Assembly: GCF_007754155.1 (NCBI RefSeq)
Contig: NZ_CP037423.1
Coordinates: forward strand, 7,312,938-7,376,937
From: Stieleria neptunia
Lineage (GTDB): Bacteria > Planctomycetota > Planctomycetia > Pirellulales > Pirellulaceae
Direction of reading: 5' to 3'
Length of the DNA: 64,000 bases
How positions within the stretch are numbered: position 1 is the first letter of the stretch; each line of letters starts with the position of its first letter. Below are positions 26,501 through 36,972 of the stretch, in pieces. The notes under the pieces are model-generated. The model ran no database searches, was not told the origin of the DNA, and saw only the letters and a program-made list of their open reading frames with translations. The position numbers and the translations under genes were made by a program.

Positions 26501-29500
26501 ATCCGAACGATTACGGAATTGATACGTTCACTTATCAAGTGTTCGACGGGCACGACTACAGTGCCCCCATCACGGCGACCGTGAACATTGCGCAGGTCAA
26601 CGATCCGCCAGTTGCTGAAGAGGATTCCTACACGACCGACGAAGAGACGCCGCTGGCGATTGCTGCACCCGGAATCCTCTTTAACGATGATGATCCCGAA
26701 GATCACCCGCTGACATCGGTTCATGTCGCAGGTGGAACGAACGGGACGATCACGGTTGAGGATGATGGCTCATTCGTCTACACACCTGCAGACGACTTCT
26801 TCGGCGAGGACACGTTTTGGTACTATCCGACCGACGGAAACGCCAGTGGATCGGCGACCTTGGTGACAATTGATGTGGTCAACATTAATGATGCTCCGCA
26901 GGCGATTGACAATGCCTACAACGTCGCCGAAGACCATTTGCTTACTGTCGACGAAGCAGCGGGGCTTGTCAGCGACGACTTGGATGTCGACTTCGACGTG
27001 CTATCAGTTACCGAAATCGTAGATAATCCCGACTACGGAACGATCGAGAGCTGGGATCCAAACGGTTTCTTCCAGTATCGACCGGACCCCGACTTTAATG
27101 GCAACGACAGTTTTAGCTACGAAACGCAAGATCCAGATGGTGAAACTGCAACGGCAACAGTCTGGATCTCTGTCGATCCGATCAACGACGCGCCGGTGGC
27201 AGCAGCTGACGCCAATTTGTCGGCCACCGAAGACCAAGCGCTGGTTTTCGCCGGTTCGACTTTGCTTGCCAATGACTTGGACGTTGACGGGGACGACCTG
27301 ACGTTCAACCTGCTCGGCTTTTCCGAGGGTGGGGTGGTCGCCGACATCGGCGGAGGAGACTACCAATTCACACCGGATGCCGATTTTGACGGCGAATTCA
27401 CGTTCTGGTACGAAGCCAACGACGGATTCGCCCAGAGTGAGCCTGTCACCGTCACAATCAATGTTCATTCCGTTAATGATGCGCCCATTGCGACCGATGA
27501 CGGTCCTTATTTGTACGTTGCGGATGCAGCCAATTTGCTGGTTGTCTCTGCTGCCGCAGGACTGCTCCTGAATGATGACGATGTTGATGGAGACCTGATG
27601 GAAACCACGCTCGCTTCTCAAGGGAATCACGGTGTCGCCACCATCAATCCTGATGGTTCGTTCTCATATCAGCCGGCTGATCCGAATTGGTTTGGCACAG
27701 ACACGTTCACCTATGTGGCTAATGACTCTGTATTGGATAGTACCCCGGCAAGCGTCACGGTGATTGTCGATCATGCGCCGGTCGCCAATGACGATACCTT
27801 CTCGGTTGATGAAGACACACAGCTAATTCGAAACGAAGCCGACGGCGTGCTCTCCAATGACTACGACGTCGACGGAACAGATCTGGTTATCGCCGAAGTC
27901 ATTTCACCGCCCGCCAATGCGTCGCAATTTTCATTCGAATCCGATGGAGGATTCTCGTTCACGGGAGATCAGAATTTTTCCGGTACGACAACCTTCACCT
28001 ATCGATTGTGGGATGGCCATGTTTATTCGTCACCCGCGGTGGCAACCATCACCGTTGCCGGCGTCAATGACAGCCCGTTATCGGAAGACGACATCTACCA
28101 TTTCACTTTTGATGGCACGAATCCGCTGATCGTTGGGCCTAGCGAAGGGCTTTTGAGTAACGATTCTGATGTCGAAGAAGATCTACTCCACTCAACGTTG
28201 GAATCAACCAATGCAGGGACGGTGACAGTTCAGCCGGACGGTTCGTTTAGGTACACCCCGTCGAGTGGTTTTTCCGGGGCAGACACTTTTACGTACCGTG
28301 CCAATGATGCCGCCCCAGGGACGTTGGCGACGGTTACGATTCACGTCAACAATGTTCCGGTCGCAGTGGACGACTCCAGCGATCCGTTGCTAAACACTTC
28401 CGAAGACTCGACACTCGACATTGCGCTTTCCACCGTGCTGGCAAACGACACGGATCAGGACAATGATATTCTTACCGCCGAGCTGGTCACCGATGCGACA
28501 GATGGAACCGTGACTCGAGGCCCCGGTGACTCCTTTGTTTACCTCCCGAACGAGCACCATACGGGCGCGGACTCTTTCACATACCGTGTCAATGATGGAA
28601 ACGCATTTTCTGACGAGGCGACTGTCCACATCAATGTCGCTCCCGTCAATGATGCTCCCGAAGCAGATGATGATTCATACTCCGTGACCGAAGACGCAGT
28701 CTTAACGGTGGCCAACCCCGGCCTGCTTGGCAATGATTTCGATGTTGATGGAGACCTCCTGTCAGCCGAAATCGTCAGCGGCCCAAGCCACGGAACGATC
28801 ACAGACTGGGTAAGCGACGGCGGTTTTACCTACGACTCCGATCCGAACTTTGAAGGCACTGACACATTCGTCTATCGTACCTTTGATGGAAACCTGTACT
28901 CCAACAGCGTCACCGTGTCGATCAACGTCCAGGCGGAAAACGATGCGCCAACCGCCACTGCCGATAACTATTCCACGCAAGAAGATGTTCCACTCTACGT
29001 CGCCGCGGATGGAGTCTTGGATAACGATGACGATCCTGATGGCCCTACGTTAAGTGCGAATCTGGTGAGCTCGACGACCAACGGGACGTTGCAGTTGGAG
29101 ACGGACGGTTCCTTCACCTACACGCCGAACCCAGATTTCAACGGCATCGACAGTTTTGTCTACCAGGCGACCGACGGAGAATTCACCACGAGCGATACAT
29201 CAGTGGTAATTACCGTGACGCCCGCCAATGACGCCCCAACGGTAGAGAACTTTATCTACAACATTCTTGAAGACGAGCCGGTCAGCCAGGCAGCGGACGG
29301 TGTGCTGACTGGCGCGGCAGACCTTGATTCACCTTCGTTCACTGCCGTCCTGATGTCTCAGCCGACTTACCAAGGCACGGTTTACGGTAGCGTAACACTG
29401 GAAATTGACGGCAGTTTTGAGTACACGCCCGCACAGGACTTCCATGGGACGGTCAGTTTCACTTTCGCGGCGACAGACGGACAAGATGTGTCCACCCCGG

Positions 29501-31209
29501 GCACCGTCACGATAAATCACGCACCGGTGAACGATTACCCGCAAGCAAACGATTACGCGATGGACTTCGTTTTTCGAAAGAATGTGGTCGAGACACTCGC
29601 CCTCGGATCCCCTGGATTGATCGAGCTGGTCTCTGACGTGGACGGCGATCAGATCACGACGCGACTTGCTGCCGGAGGTGAAGCGAGCAACGGCGTGGCA
29701 ACGGTAGATGCGAACGGATTGTTTACGTACTCGCCGGACCACACCTTCTTTGGCTCGGACAGTTTTCAGTTTGAAGGCGGAGATGGATCGGCGTGGTCCG
29801 ATCCTGCGACCTTTACCATCAACGTTTATCACGCTCCGTTTGCTGTCGGAGACGGACGGTCGACCGACGAAGACGTTCCGTTGACCATTTCCAAGTCAAC
29901 CCTGCTGGCGAATGATATCGATGTCGATGGCGGTACGTTGTCGGTGACGGATGTGACCTTGCCATCGCACGGGTCGTTGGTGGACCAAGGTGATGGAACA
30001 CTGGTTTACACACCCGTTCCGAATTTCAATGGCGCAGATTCGTTCACCTACAGGGCCAGCGATGGCGTCTACCAGAGCGAAATTGTGACGGTCGACATCG
30101 TCGTGACCGCCATCAACGATGCGCCGGCGGTGATCGACGACCCAGACTACGTCTATATCTGGGAGCCCTCCGGAATCCTGACTGTTGGCGACGCTTCCGG
30201 TGTGCTCGCCAACGATTTGGATGCCGACTTTGATGTCTTGTCGACAACCAACGTGTCGGCGGCAACGGAGGGAAACGTCAATGTCGCACCGGATGGATCG
30301 TTCACTTACACGCCCGATAGCGGATTCGCTGGGTTGAGCACGTTTACGTACACCGCCAACGACGGGACGGTAGATTCAGCCGCGGCAGCGACGGCATCGA
30401 TCTACGTCACACATCGCCCCGCCGCGGTCGGGGAATCGTTCAATGTGACGGAAGATCAGGCCTTCTCGCCACTATCCAGTCTGCTCGATAACGACAGCGA
30501 CATCGACGAGGACAGCCTGATCGCCGAGTTGGGAGATGATGTCTCCCACGGAACGTTGACACTGGAAACCAACGGATCGTTTACTTACGCGCCGGAGGAA
30601 GACTACAACGGCCCGGACCATTTCACCTATCGAGCATCTGACGGAGTTGCCCACTCCGATTGGGTGACCGTTGCCCTGACAATTGAAGCAGTTAACGATG
30701 CTCCGGTTGCAAGTCCGGACAGTTACAGTGGTCCAGAGGACGAGCCAGTTATTGTTCCTGCGCTCGGAGTATTGGCTAACGACAATGATCCCGAAGAAAA
30801 CCCACTTGTCGCGGTCCTGCACAGTGCGTCAGATTCACGGCTTCAATTTAATTCCGACGGATCATTCACATTTACTCCCCAAGCGGACTCGAATGATCCC
30901 TTTCAGTTTGAATACTACGCGACCGACGGAGAATGGAGTTCCGAGGTAGTCGTCGTGTCGCTCTCGATCGATGCCGTCAACGACTCACCTGTGGCGTCCT
31001 CAGACCAGTATTCCGTAGACGAAGACCAGGTTCTGTCAGTCGGTGGAATCGGGGTCCTGGAAGGCGACCATGACGTCGACCATGACCTTGCGTCGCTTAC
31101 TGTGACCCGACTTTCCTCTCCCACCAACGGATCGCTTACGTGGCATGGCGATGGGACCTTTGACTACACACCGAATCAGCACTTCTCTGGGACCGATTCA
31201 TTCACTTAG
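23506..31209 (+). CDS. Giant gene, segment 1: export motif and cadherin-like repeats
   Basis: ATG 23506 has a GGAG at 23496-23499; an in-frame TTG at 23482 is less likely. The segment encodes 2,567 genuine residues. After the basic leader and low-complexity linker come a Ca-binding and choice-of-anchor-like stretch, and then 19 repeats of about 90-110 residues with the pattern ..NEDTxL..GVLANDxDxxGD..., ...G.FTYTPxxxFxGxDSFTY...DG...VTITVxxVNDAP. These rigid, Ca-dependent repeats are typical of stalks that reach from the cell surface. The TAG that ends the frame (31207-31209) is formed at the IS junction using the first base of the element. Expressed alone it would be an adhesin stalk without toxin. 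Confidence 0.85.
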   Translation: MGKSRKRSSLKVSENRIKRRTYLAEQLETRIAAGSVIPLAEPALGNAIEALMLSESNSGLSTQQASQSQLNRSSKDDAATDAHDPNASVNPDGSVPKIGDKTQSTLRTIQSAEPNQIVLHGDGNQPPVELFSQSSFGGYLPEGEFGQGTIDASKELRGGSSVSSSGSADASIANPPRSVGNNVVDRAGTELGVSGRNASKTPAGGSSGNAAQTDGDSVAATAGSNATSSATVSQGGQSQAGGTNSGTASIGQSRESADDSINDGSADAASPRTGVAGNVNRDTVLSTNQQSVVITSAEQVRAGDYERIVVEGHLRSASGKSLASAPEGNVSVDFYVVKRSELQIATARRLTDPVLRNTPRHVHVGSTTAIDGDFRAVIDASILPGDSVFAVASRSNETPYRSAPVSVGFGDDLDRDGVNDAVELNGPRNGDANGDGRLDRLQAGVATVPSSQNGEFVTFDAHGAPLRNVRALSSFDANRGDISLPFGMFDFEVLVRPGGAATVDIILPQSASPNAYYKQDAIGGTLAPFRFDGQTGAVVNGNVITVYLQDGGRGDADGQVNGVIVDPGAMVDIGGIITLAGTSAQNVGDWNIEQFGGSNLASGYVSEETVDETQYLRIHEGDSFHVSMSRTITIPEDPSEFRFEYEADFNTTDADGINDAFEVAILNDQGYPVIEPFRSSRDSFFNHTEGESPAFSTGVTDQVGFVTADISSLPAGAEYTLTLRMINNDGDSGSNVRLRASHNPRSNDDSVNLLEDSTDSSFDVLANDTSFLAGDDALSITAVDITGTIGQVSIQDGLLLRYVPVSDFNGIDSAVYTVYDSVAESSSTATVVFNVTPVNDAPTITGFSIDVDEDQTLTLSIPGVLAYADDIDDPPDNLALSVIAPTEHGDLTWSTDGSITYTPSENFNGSDSFIMQVNDGKDSSSLITVPITIQSVNDIGGEPDLYNTNEDVVLDVPIPGVLANDVDVENDLLIAIPLSAGTKGNAVLNSDGSFIYTPNPNDYGIDTFTYQVFDGHDYSAPITATVNIAQVNDPPVAEEDSYTTDEETPLAIAAPGILFNDDDPEDHPLTSVHVAGGTNGTITVEDDGSFVYTPADDFFGEDTFWYYPTDGNASGSATLVTIDVVNINDAPQAIDNAYNVAEDHLLTVDEAAGLVSDDLDVDFDVLSVTEIVDNPDYGTIESWDPNGFFQYRPDPDFNGNDSFSYETQDPDGETATATVWISVDPINDAPVAAADANLSATEDQALVFAGSTLLANDLDVDGDDLTFNLLGFSEGGVVADIGGGDYQFTPDADFDGEFTFWYEANDGFAQSEPVTVTINVHSVNDAPIATDDGPYLYVADAANLLVVSAAAGLLLNDDDVDGDLMETTLASQGNHGVATINPDGSFSYQPADPNWFGTDTFTYVANDSVLDSTPASVTVIVDHAPVANDDTFSVDEDTQLIRNEADGVLSNDYDVDGTDLVIAEVISPPANASQFSFESDGGFSFTGDQNFSGTTTFTYRLWDGHVYSSPAVATITVAGVNDSPLSEDDIYHFTFDGTNPLIVGPSEGLLSNDSDVEEDLLHSTLESTNAGTVTVQPDGSFRYTPSSGFSGADTFTYRANDAAPGTLATVTIHVNNVPVAVDDSSDPLLNTSEDSTLDIALSTVLANDTDQDNDILTAELVTDATDGTVTRGPGDSFVYLPNEHHTGADSFTYRVNDGNAFSDEATVHINVAPVNDAPEADDDSYSVTEDAVLTVANPGLLGNDFDVDGDLLSAEIVSGPSHGTITDWVSDGGFTYDSDPNFEGTDTFVYRTFDGNLYSNSVTVSINVQAENDAPTATADNYSTQEDVPLYVAADGVLDNDDDPDGPTLSANLVSSTTNGTLQLETDGSFTYTPNPDFNGIDSFVYQATDGEFTTSDTSVVITVTPANDAPTVENFIYNILEDEPVSQAADGVLTGAADLDSPSFTAVLMSQPTYQGTVYGSVTLEIDGSFEYTPAQDFHGTVSFTFAATDGQDVSTPGTVTINHAPVNDYPQANDYAMDFVFRKNVVETLALGSPGLIELVSDVDGDQITTRLAAGGEASNGVATVDANGLFTYSPDHTFFGSDSFQFEGGDGSAWSDPATFTINVYHAPFAVGDGRSTDEDVPLTISKSTLLANDIDVDGGTLSVTDVTLPSHGSLVDQGDGTLVYTPVPNFNGADSFTYRASDGVYQSEIVTVDIVVTAINDAPAVIDDPDYVYIWEPSGILTVGDASGVLANDLDADFDVLSTTNVSAATEGNVNVAPDGSFTYTPDSGFAGLSTFTYTANDGTVDSAAAATASIYVTHRPAAVGESFNVTEDQAFSPLSSLLDNDSDIDEDSLIAELGDDVSHGTLTLETNGSFTYAPEEDYNGPDHFTYRASDGVAHSDWVTVALTIEAVNDAPVASPDSYSGPEDEPVIVPALGVLANDNDPEENPLVAVLHSASDSRLQFNSDGSFTFTPQADSNDPFQFEYYATDGEWSSEVVVVSLSIDAVNDSPVASSDQYSVDEDQVLSVGGIGVLEGDHDVDHDLASLTVTRLSSPTNGSLTWHGDGTFDYTPNQHFSGTDSFT
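31206..31208. repeat. Left 3-bp target duplication of ISAzo13-type element
   Basis: TTA immediately left of the element; the same TTA follows its right end at 32535-32537. Removing the element and one TTA rejoins TTCACTTACCGT, that is F-T-Y-R. Confidence 0.8.
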
Positions 31210-32534
31210 GACCGCCGGAACAATTAGTGTCGGTTAATTGGCGAGAATCGATAGTTCCATCTCGGTATTTGTTCGTCAAAAACTGTACGCAGAGCTGCTT
31301 TCATTGTTGCGGTCGCGTTCTCACCCGTCTCGTACAACCCTCGCAAGACGTTGACCGTAGTGCGAAGGCCGGTCCGAGTCGATGTGTTCCGCATCAACTT
31401 GACAACTGTTTCCAACTTATCGAAAAGCATCCCGGAGCAAGCACGTCCAAGATGCGGAAAAAAACGGCGTTCAATCGGATTGTATTTTGAACAGTAGCTT
31501 GGATAGTGGGCTACCCGAATTTCGATGCCGATCGTGTCGACCAACTTTTGAAGGTAGTGCTTGAAGATGTATTTTGAAGCTGAGTTGCTACCGCCGCAAT
31601 CGCACAATAGCAAAATGGAATTGGTATCCGGATAACAACGTTTCCCTATCCGGTTCCAGTACCATTTGAGGCTATCGGTCGCGAAGCGACTCGTCTCGTG
31701 AGAGAGTCCAATGTTGACGTGCCCAGCATTTCGTCCGATGTCGTAGATTCCGTGAGGAATCACAACGCCATCAGCCCAACTCGGAAAGTCGTGGTCGAAC
31801 GCTTCAATGGGCTCTGTGGTGCGAATGCGACCGGCCCGGTAAAGACGGCCCAGGAATTCTTTGCTTTTTGTGTCGATCGAAAAGACCGGATTGCCGGCAG
31901 CCTGATAGCTCTCCACATGTCCTGCGATGAGATCAAACTGCTGCTCGCGATCCGCTGACAAGCCACCGGAAATAGTTTTGATCATTTTTCGAAAACCGAT
32001 CTTCAAGCTATTCAGCCAAGCGGAGACCGTCTTGTCGCTCACAGGGGTGCCGGCCTCGGCCGCCTTCTCAGCCATTTCAGTGGAGGCCAGGTTTGTGTAA
32101 ACCACGTCGGGCTCATCAGGATCGCCTCCAACACGAACGCTCAATAGTTCGTTCAGATTGTCTTCGAGGTCGGGATCGGTTTCGATCTTTTTTTTCGTCC
32201 AGCACCTGGCCGCCGTATCCTACCTTTCGCCGGATCATTGGAGAGTTGATCGAGCTCAGCGATACCTCGTTCGATGGTGCGAGTCGAGCAGCCCAGTAAT
32301 TGACTGATGTACGGTACACCTCCTCGCCCGAGACGCTGTGCCTCGACAGCCGCGAACCGACGGCGATCCTTTTCGGACAAGGTTGAATAAAAATCGACTG
32401 CTCGCTTGGCAGCCAGATCGTCAAGCTGATTTTCGAATACAAACGCCATCCTTGGCACCCTCGCTGGTGGATTGAGACGCGGAAAGTCTACCCCATCCAG
32501 CGAAAACCCGCGACACTAATTGTTCCGGCGGTCC
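31209..32534 (-). mobile_element. ISAzo13-type insertion sequence, complete
   Basis: 1,326 bp bounded by perfect 24-bp terminal inverted repeats (31209-31232 and 32511-32534, outer bases GGACCGCCGGAACAATTAG) and flanked by TTA direct repeats. It carries a transposase in two overlapping minus-strand frames. Ends, target copies and gene are intact, so the insertion looks recent and the element may still move. Confidence 0.92.
31224..32449 (-). CDS. ISAzo13-family transposase, two frames joined by likely -1 frameshift
   Basis: The upstream frame (ATG 32449, or GTG 32458, to 32153) gives a helix-turn-helix N-terminus (YSTLSEKDRRRFAAVEAQRLG, LLGCSTRTIERGIAEL, RRPGAGRKK). The downstream frame (to 31224) gives the DDE catalytic part: FSIDTKSKEFLG, VVIPHGIYDIGRNAG, LLLCDCGGSNSA, YCSKYNPIERRFFPHL. 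They overlap at a run of eight A (minus-strand reading CGA AAA AAA AGA, near 32190-32199). Slipping back one base yields KKKIETDPDLEDNLNELLSVRVGG in the second frame, giving a normal full-length enzyme of roughly 405 residues. A sequencing or mutational indel in the homopolymer is the alternative explanation. Confidence 0.88.
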
Positions 32535-32537
32535 TTA
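32535..32537. repeat. Right 3-bp target duplication of ISAzo13-type element
   Basis: The second TTA of the insertion; the giant gene's frame resumes here. Confidence 0.8.
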
Positions 32538-35500
32538 CCGTCTAAACGACGGTCAAGCCGATTCCCAAATCGCTACCGTCACGATTGATATTGTGGAGGT
32601 CAATGACGCGCCGACGGTCAGCGACGATCTCTTAGGCGGTCTCGAAGACACGCCCCTGGTGATCACGCCGGCGCAACTGGTTGGCAACGATTTTGATCAA
32701 GAAGGACAGACTTTGTCCGCTTCTGTCTACGAGGATGCCCCATCCGGATTCACGACCGAACATGGATCGATTGTCGACAACTTTGATGGAACCTTGACCT
32801 TCACACCGGACACCGACTTCGTCGGTGATGCTTCTTTCCACTACCTGGCATTCGATGGCAATTTGAACAGTATTCCGGCACAAGTGGTGGTCAGCTTCGC
32901 TGCCGTCAATGACGCGCCCACCGCGGTAGATGATCCGACGACGGGGGCGACTTACGTGACCTTGGAAAACACCTCGTTGACGGTCGATTCGGCTTCGGGA
33001 GTTTTGGGCAACGACTACGATATCGACAGCGGCACGCTGACCGCCCATTTGATCAACTCAAACTCGGGCACCGTTGATCTTCAAAGCGACGGCGGATTCA
33101 CATACACGCCCAGTTCGTATTTCTTTGGCGCGGACACCTTCGTCTATCAGGCGTCCGATGGCGAAGCGTTTGGAAATCACGCAACGGTCACGATCACGGT
33201 ACAGAACATCAACGATGCCCCGATCGCGGGCAATGACTTCTATAGCGTCCCCGAAGACGGCACGATCACACTTTCAGGAATCGACGGAATCCTTTCCAAC
33301 GATATCGAACGCGACAATGACCCATTAACGGTTGAAGAATTCAATCCGATGGGCGCCTACCTGGGGATTGGGGCTGATGGAGCGTTCAGCTACTCGCCTC
33401 CTGTCGACTTTCATGGGATCAAAACGTTCTACTACCGCGTCAACGATGGAGCGGTTGACAGCAATGATGCGACGATCCAAATCACAGTCACTCCGGTCAA
33501 TGACGCGCCGATAGCATTTGGCGACACGTACAAGATCGCGGCCGGTAACACGCTAACGGTTGATGGGCTAGGCGTGCGTGACAACGATGACGATCCCGAC
33601 GGCGATGATTTCACCGTCCAGGTAATCTCCGGGCCGCGAGGAAGCCTATCCTTTGATCCCGACGGGACCTTCTCGTATTCGCCGCCAGCCGGGTTTAGCG
33701 GGCTGGACACGTTTACCTATCAAGCCAGCGACGGAACACTCGACAGCAATGTCGCGACGGTCGAAATCAGTGTCGTCGCGACTAAATTCTACGTCGTGGA
33801 TTCCACGCACGGCGACGTATTTCGGTACGGAGCCGATTCAACTTGGACAGACAGCGAATCTCTCGACGGTAGCAATACAACTCCGATCGGGGCGACCAGC
33901 AATTCTGCAGGCGACCGCCTTTGGGTTCTCCAAGACGGCGGTTCAACCACCCAAGTATTTGCCTATGACCGTGAAGGACTAGCGTTGGGCAACTGGACGG
34001 CGATGGGTATCAGCGGAGCCTCCGGCATCGGTACCGATGAGATCGATATTTGGGTCGTTGAATCGACATCCAACGCCGTCCATCGATTCAGTCAGTCGGC
34101 TTCGATTACCACCGGCGATCTTGCACCGGGATCTTCGTTCTTACTCGATGGAGCAAATCAGAGCCCAACCGGCCTCACCACCGACGGGATGACGATTTGG
34201 GTGACGGATGATGTTGCCGACAAGGTCTTCGTTTATGACACCAATGGGACGCTTCTCGGGCAATGGGAATTGGACCCCGTTAATGCAGACGCCAGCGGAA
34301 TTACCCTAAATCCTGGCGGTGGAACTGATCTTTGGGTCGTCGACCGCAGTGATTTGTCCGTATTCCGATATGAAGACGGACAAACAACTTTGTCCGGGAC
34401 ACAATCGGCCACGGGATCCGCTCCACTTGCTCCCGGCAACGTTTCACCGGAAGGAATTGCAGATCCGCCCACCAACACGCCCCCGGTGGCCTACGATGAC
34501 ACGCGATCAGCGATACACGATGAGCTATTCTATCGATGGGACGATGATGGGGATTGGCGAAGTCTATATTTGCTCGGCCACGACAGTGATTGGCAGGATA
34601 CTCTCACCTATGAAATAACCGCGCAGCCCGCTAATGGTGTTGCGGCCGTCATTCCGAGAAGCCGCTGGAGCTATGATCCAGCGGCGGGTTTTGTGGGAAC
34701 TGATTCGTTCCAATATAGAGCGTTTGACGGCACCGATTACAGTAACACGGCAACCATCACGATCTATGTGACAAACCAGGCGCCGACCGGAAATGCAGAG
34801 ACTTGGTCCGTGTCTCGAAATGGAATCCTTGACCACTATTTGAACAATGACGACGAACCGGAACCACTTCGGCTCGTTGCGACGGACCCCGACGGCGACT
34901 CACTCGCGATCGCCATTGACTCCCCACCAAGCAATGGAGATTTGACTCTGAATGGAGATATCTGGACCTACACACCTGACCAAGATTTCGCGGGTCAAGA
35001 TTTTTTCGTTTACTCACTGTTCGACGGAGCCGCGACAACGCTCATTACGATGACGATCGACGTTGTTAACAACGCACCGGTAGCAAGTAGCCAGACTCAA
35101 TCGACGCCACATGGCATCTTGCTGGACGAATGGATAGATGGAGATAACGATCCGCATCCATTGAAGCTGACAGCGACGGATGCAGACGGAGATCCGATCA
35201 CGTTTTCAATCCATGCTGATCCTCAATATGGCGTCGTGACGCTCGATGGAGACGAGTGGACCTACTTGCCCGATCTCGGTTACCTGGGCATTGACACATT
35301 TGAATTCGTCGCCAGTGACGGAACTGCTTCCAGCAGCCCCGTCACTGTCAGCATTAATGTGACCAACCAAAAGCCTCGTGTGTATACAAGGTACTACTCT
35401 GTCGTCCACGGCAACCTACTTAGCCAATACCAAGACGCCGATGACTACCAATGGTACCCCCTGGAGTTCATTTCATCTGACAGCGATGGGCACGCACTTG

Positions 35501-36972
35501 AGTTCGAAGTGACAATTCCTCCGCAGCACGGAACCGTTGTTATCAATGGAAACCAGTGGGCCTATCAGGCTGACTTTGGGTACGAAGGGCCAGACCCGTG
35601 GGAATTTGTCGCGTTTGACGGTGCGGAATACAGTGATCCAGCCACGATTCACGTCAACGTCACAAACGCCGCCCCGATAAGCAAGAACGCCGGGTACAAC
35701 GTCCATCACGGGCAGCTCATCACAGAGTCATACACCACGAATGACATTTACGAGCCGCTGACACTTTACGGATACGACGCAAACGGTAACTCGCTCACCT
35801 ATCGGATCACTCAACCACCGCAACACGGTGTATTGACGCTTGATGGTGCCCAGTTTACCTATCTGGCAGATCTTGATTTTGTCGGAACAGATACGTTTCA
35901 GTACGACGTATTTGACGGCGTTGAGTTCAGCACGGTTTCTTCGATCAACATGCATGTGCAGAATCAGCCGCCGGTTGCAAACAATGAGTCTTATTCGGTT
36001 GATCGCAACAATGTGCTTCATGTTTCTGCATCCGACGGAGTGCTGAACAATGACACGCAGGGCGATCAAGATCAGCTTATCGTCACACTGGAATCTGCCC
36101 CGGCCAATGGATCGATTGAATTCTTTGATGACGGGGCATTTAACTACCATCACGACGGTCAATCGTTTCTGTCTGATTCCTTCACTTACCGGATTTTTGA
36201 CGGTGCGGCGTACTCAATTGGGACCGTGAATATCACGATCAACCCGAACACGGCGCCCATCGCCGCACCCGACAAGTATTTCTTAGCTGCTGGTCAGGAG
36301 TTTTCTGCCGGTGGGAGCTCGGCATCAACGTCGACTTGGGGAGTTCTGCGAAACGATTTTGATGCCGGTGGTGATGCCCTAGCCGCATCAGTTCTTACCA
36401 CAACTACGAACGGTCAACTGTCACTCGCGACAGACGGAACGTTCGTGTACACGCCCGCAAACGGTTTTATTGGACCGGACCAGTTTACGTATACCGTCTC
36501 GGACGGCTACGACACCGACATAGGAACGGTCACCTTGGTTGTCGTCGATGAAGCTCTCGTGATCGACGAACTGCAAGGTGTGGCTGGAAACCTTGGCACC
36601 GAGTTCTGGCTTACGTTTCCCCATAACAGCCGATTGGAGATCGACAATGTTGATCCCTACATTTCGATCACAATAACCGGTAAGCAAGGGACAAGCGGGC
36701 AAGTTCAAATCCCCGGACTGGACTGGACAGATGAGTTCGTACTGGACGAAACCGGGGTCTCTACCGTCGAACTGCCTTCAACGGCGCAGTTTAGCGGTCC
36801 GCTGAGCGGGTTTAGCAACAACGCGATCAGGGTTTCCGCCGACGCTCCTGTTGCGGTCTACGGAATGAACTTCTCGGAGGCGCAAACTGATGGATATTTA
36901 GGCTTCCCCGTGGAAGCACTCGGCAATACCTATAACGTGCTTACCTACCCAGTCGGGTGCATTCCCATTTAG
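32535..36972 (+). CDS. Giant gene, segment 2: repeats, propeller, IgGFc-binding-like N-part
   Basis: Genuine coding runs 32535-36954, residues 2567-4040 of the reconstruction; the last codons to TAG 36972 come from the second IS. Read alone, the first usable start is GTG 32593. It continues four cadherin-like repeats, then a six-bladed propeller-like part at about 33780-34470 (FYVVDSTHGDVFRYG, IDIWVVESTSNAVHRF, MTIWVTDDVADKVFVYD, TDLWVVDRSDLSVFRYE). Next are seven variant repeats with SVHHG/SVSRNGIL starts, then VAGNLGTEFWLTFPHNSR, the opening of an IgGFc-binding-type domain (also DAPVAVYGMNFSEAQTDGYLGFPVEALG). Without an export leader this piece should be non-functional. Confidence 0.85.
36947..36954. 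repeat. Left 8-bp target duplication of ISKra4-like element
   Basis: ACCCAGTC, repeated at 38729-38736 beyond the other end of the element. Confidence 0.92.

Noticed and set aside
31207..31209. Nonsense mutation ending the giant gene
   Set aside because: The stop is made by the IS boundary; it is absent from the spliced gene.
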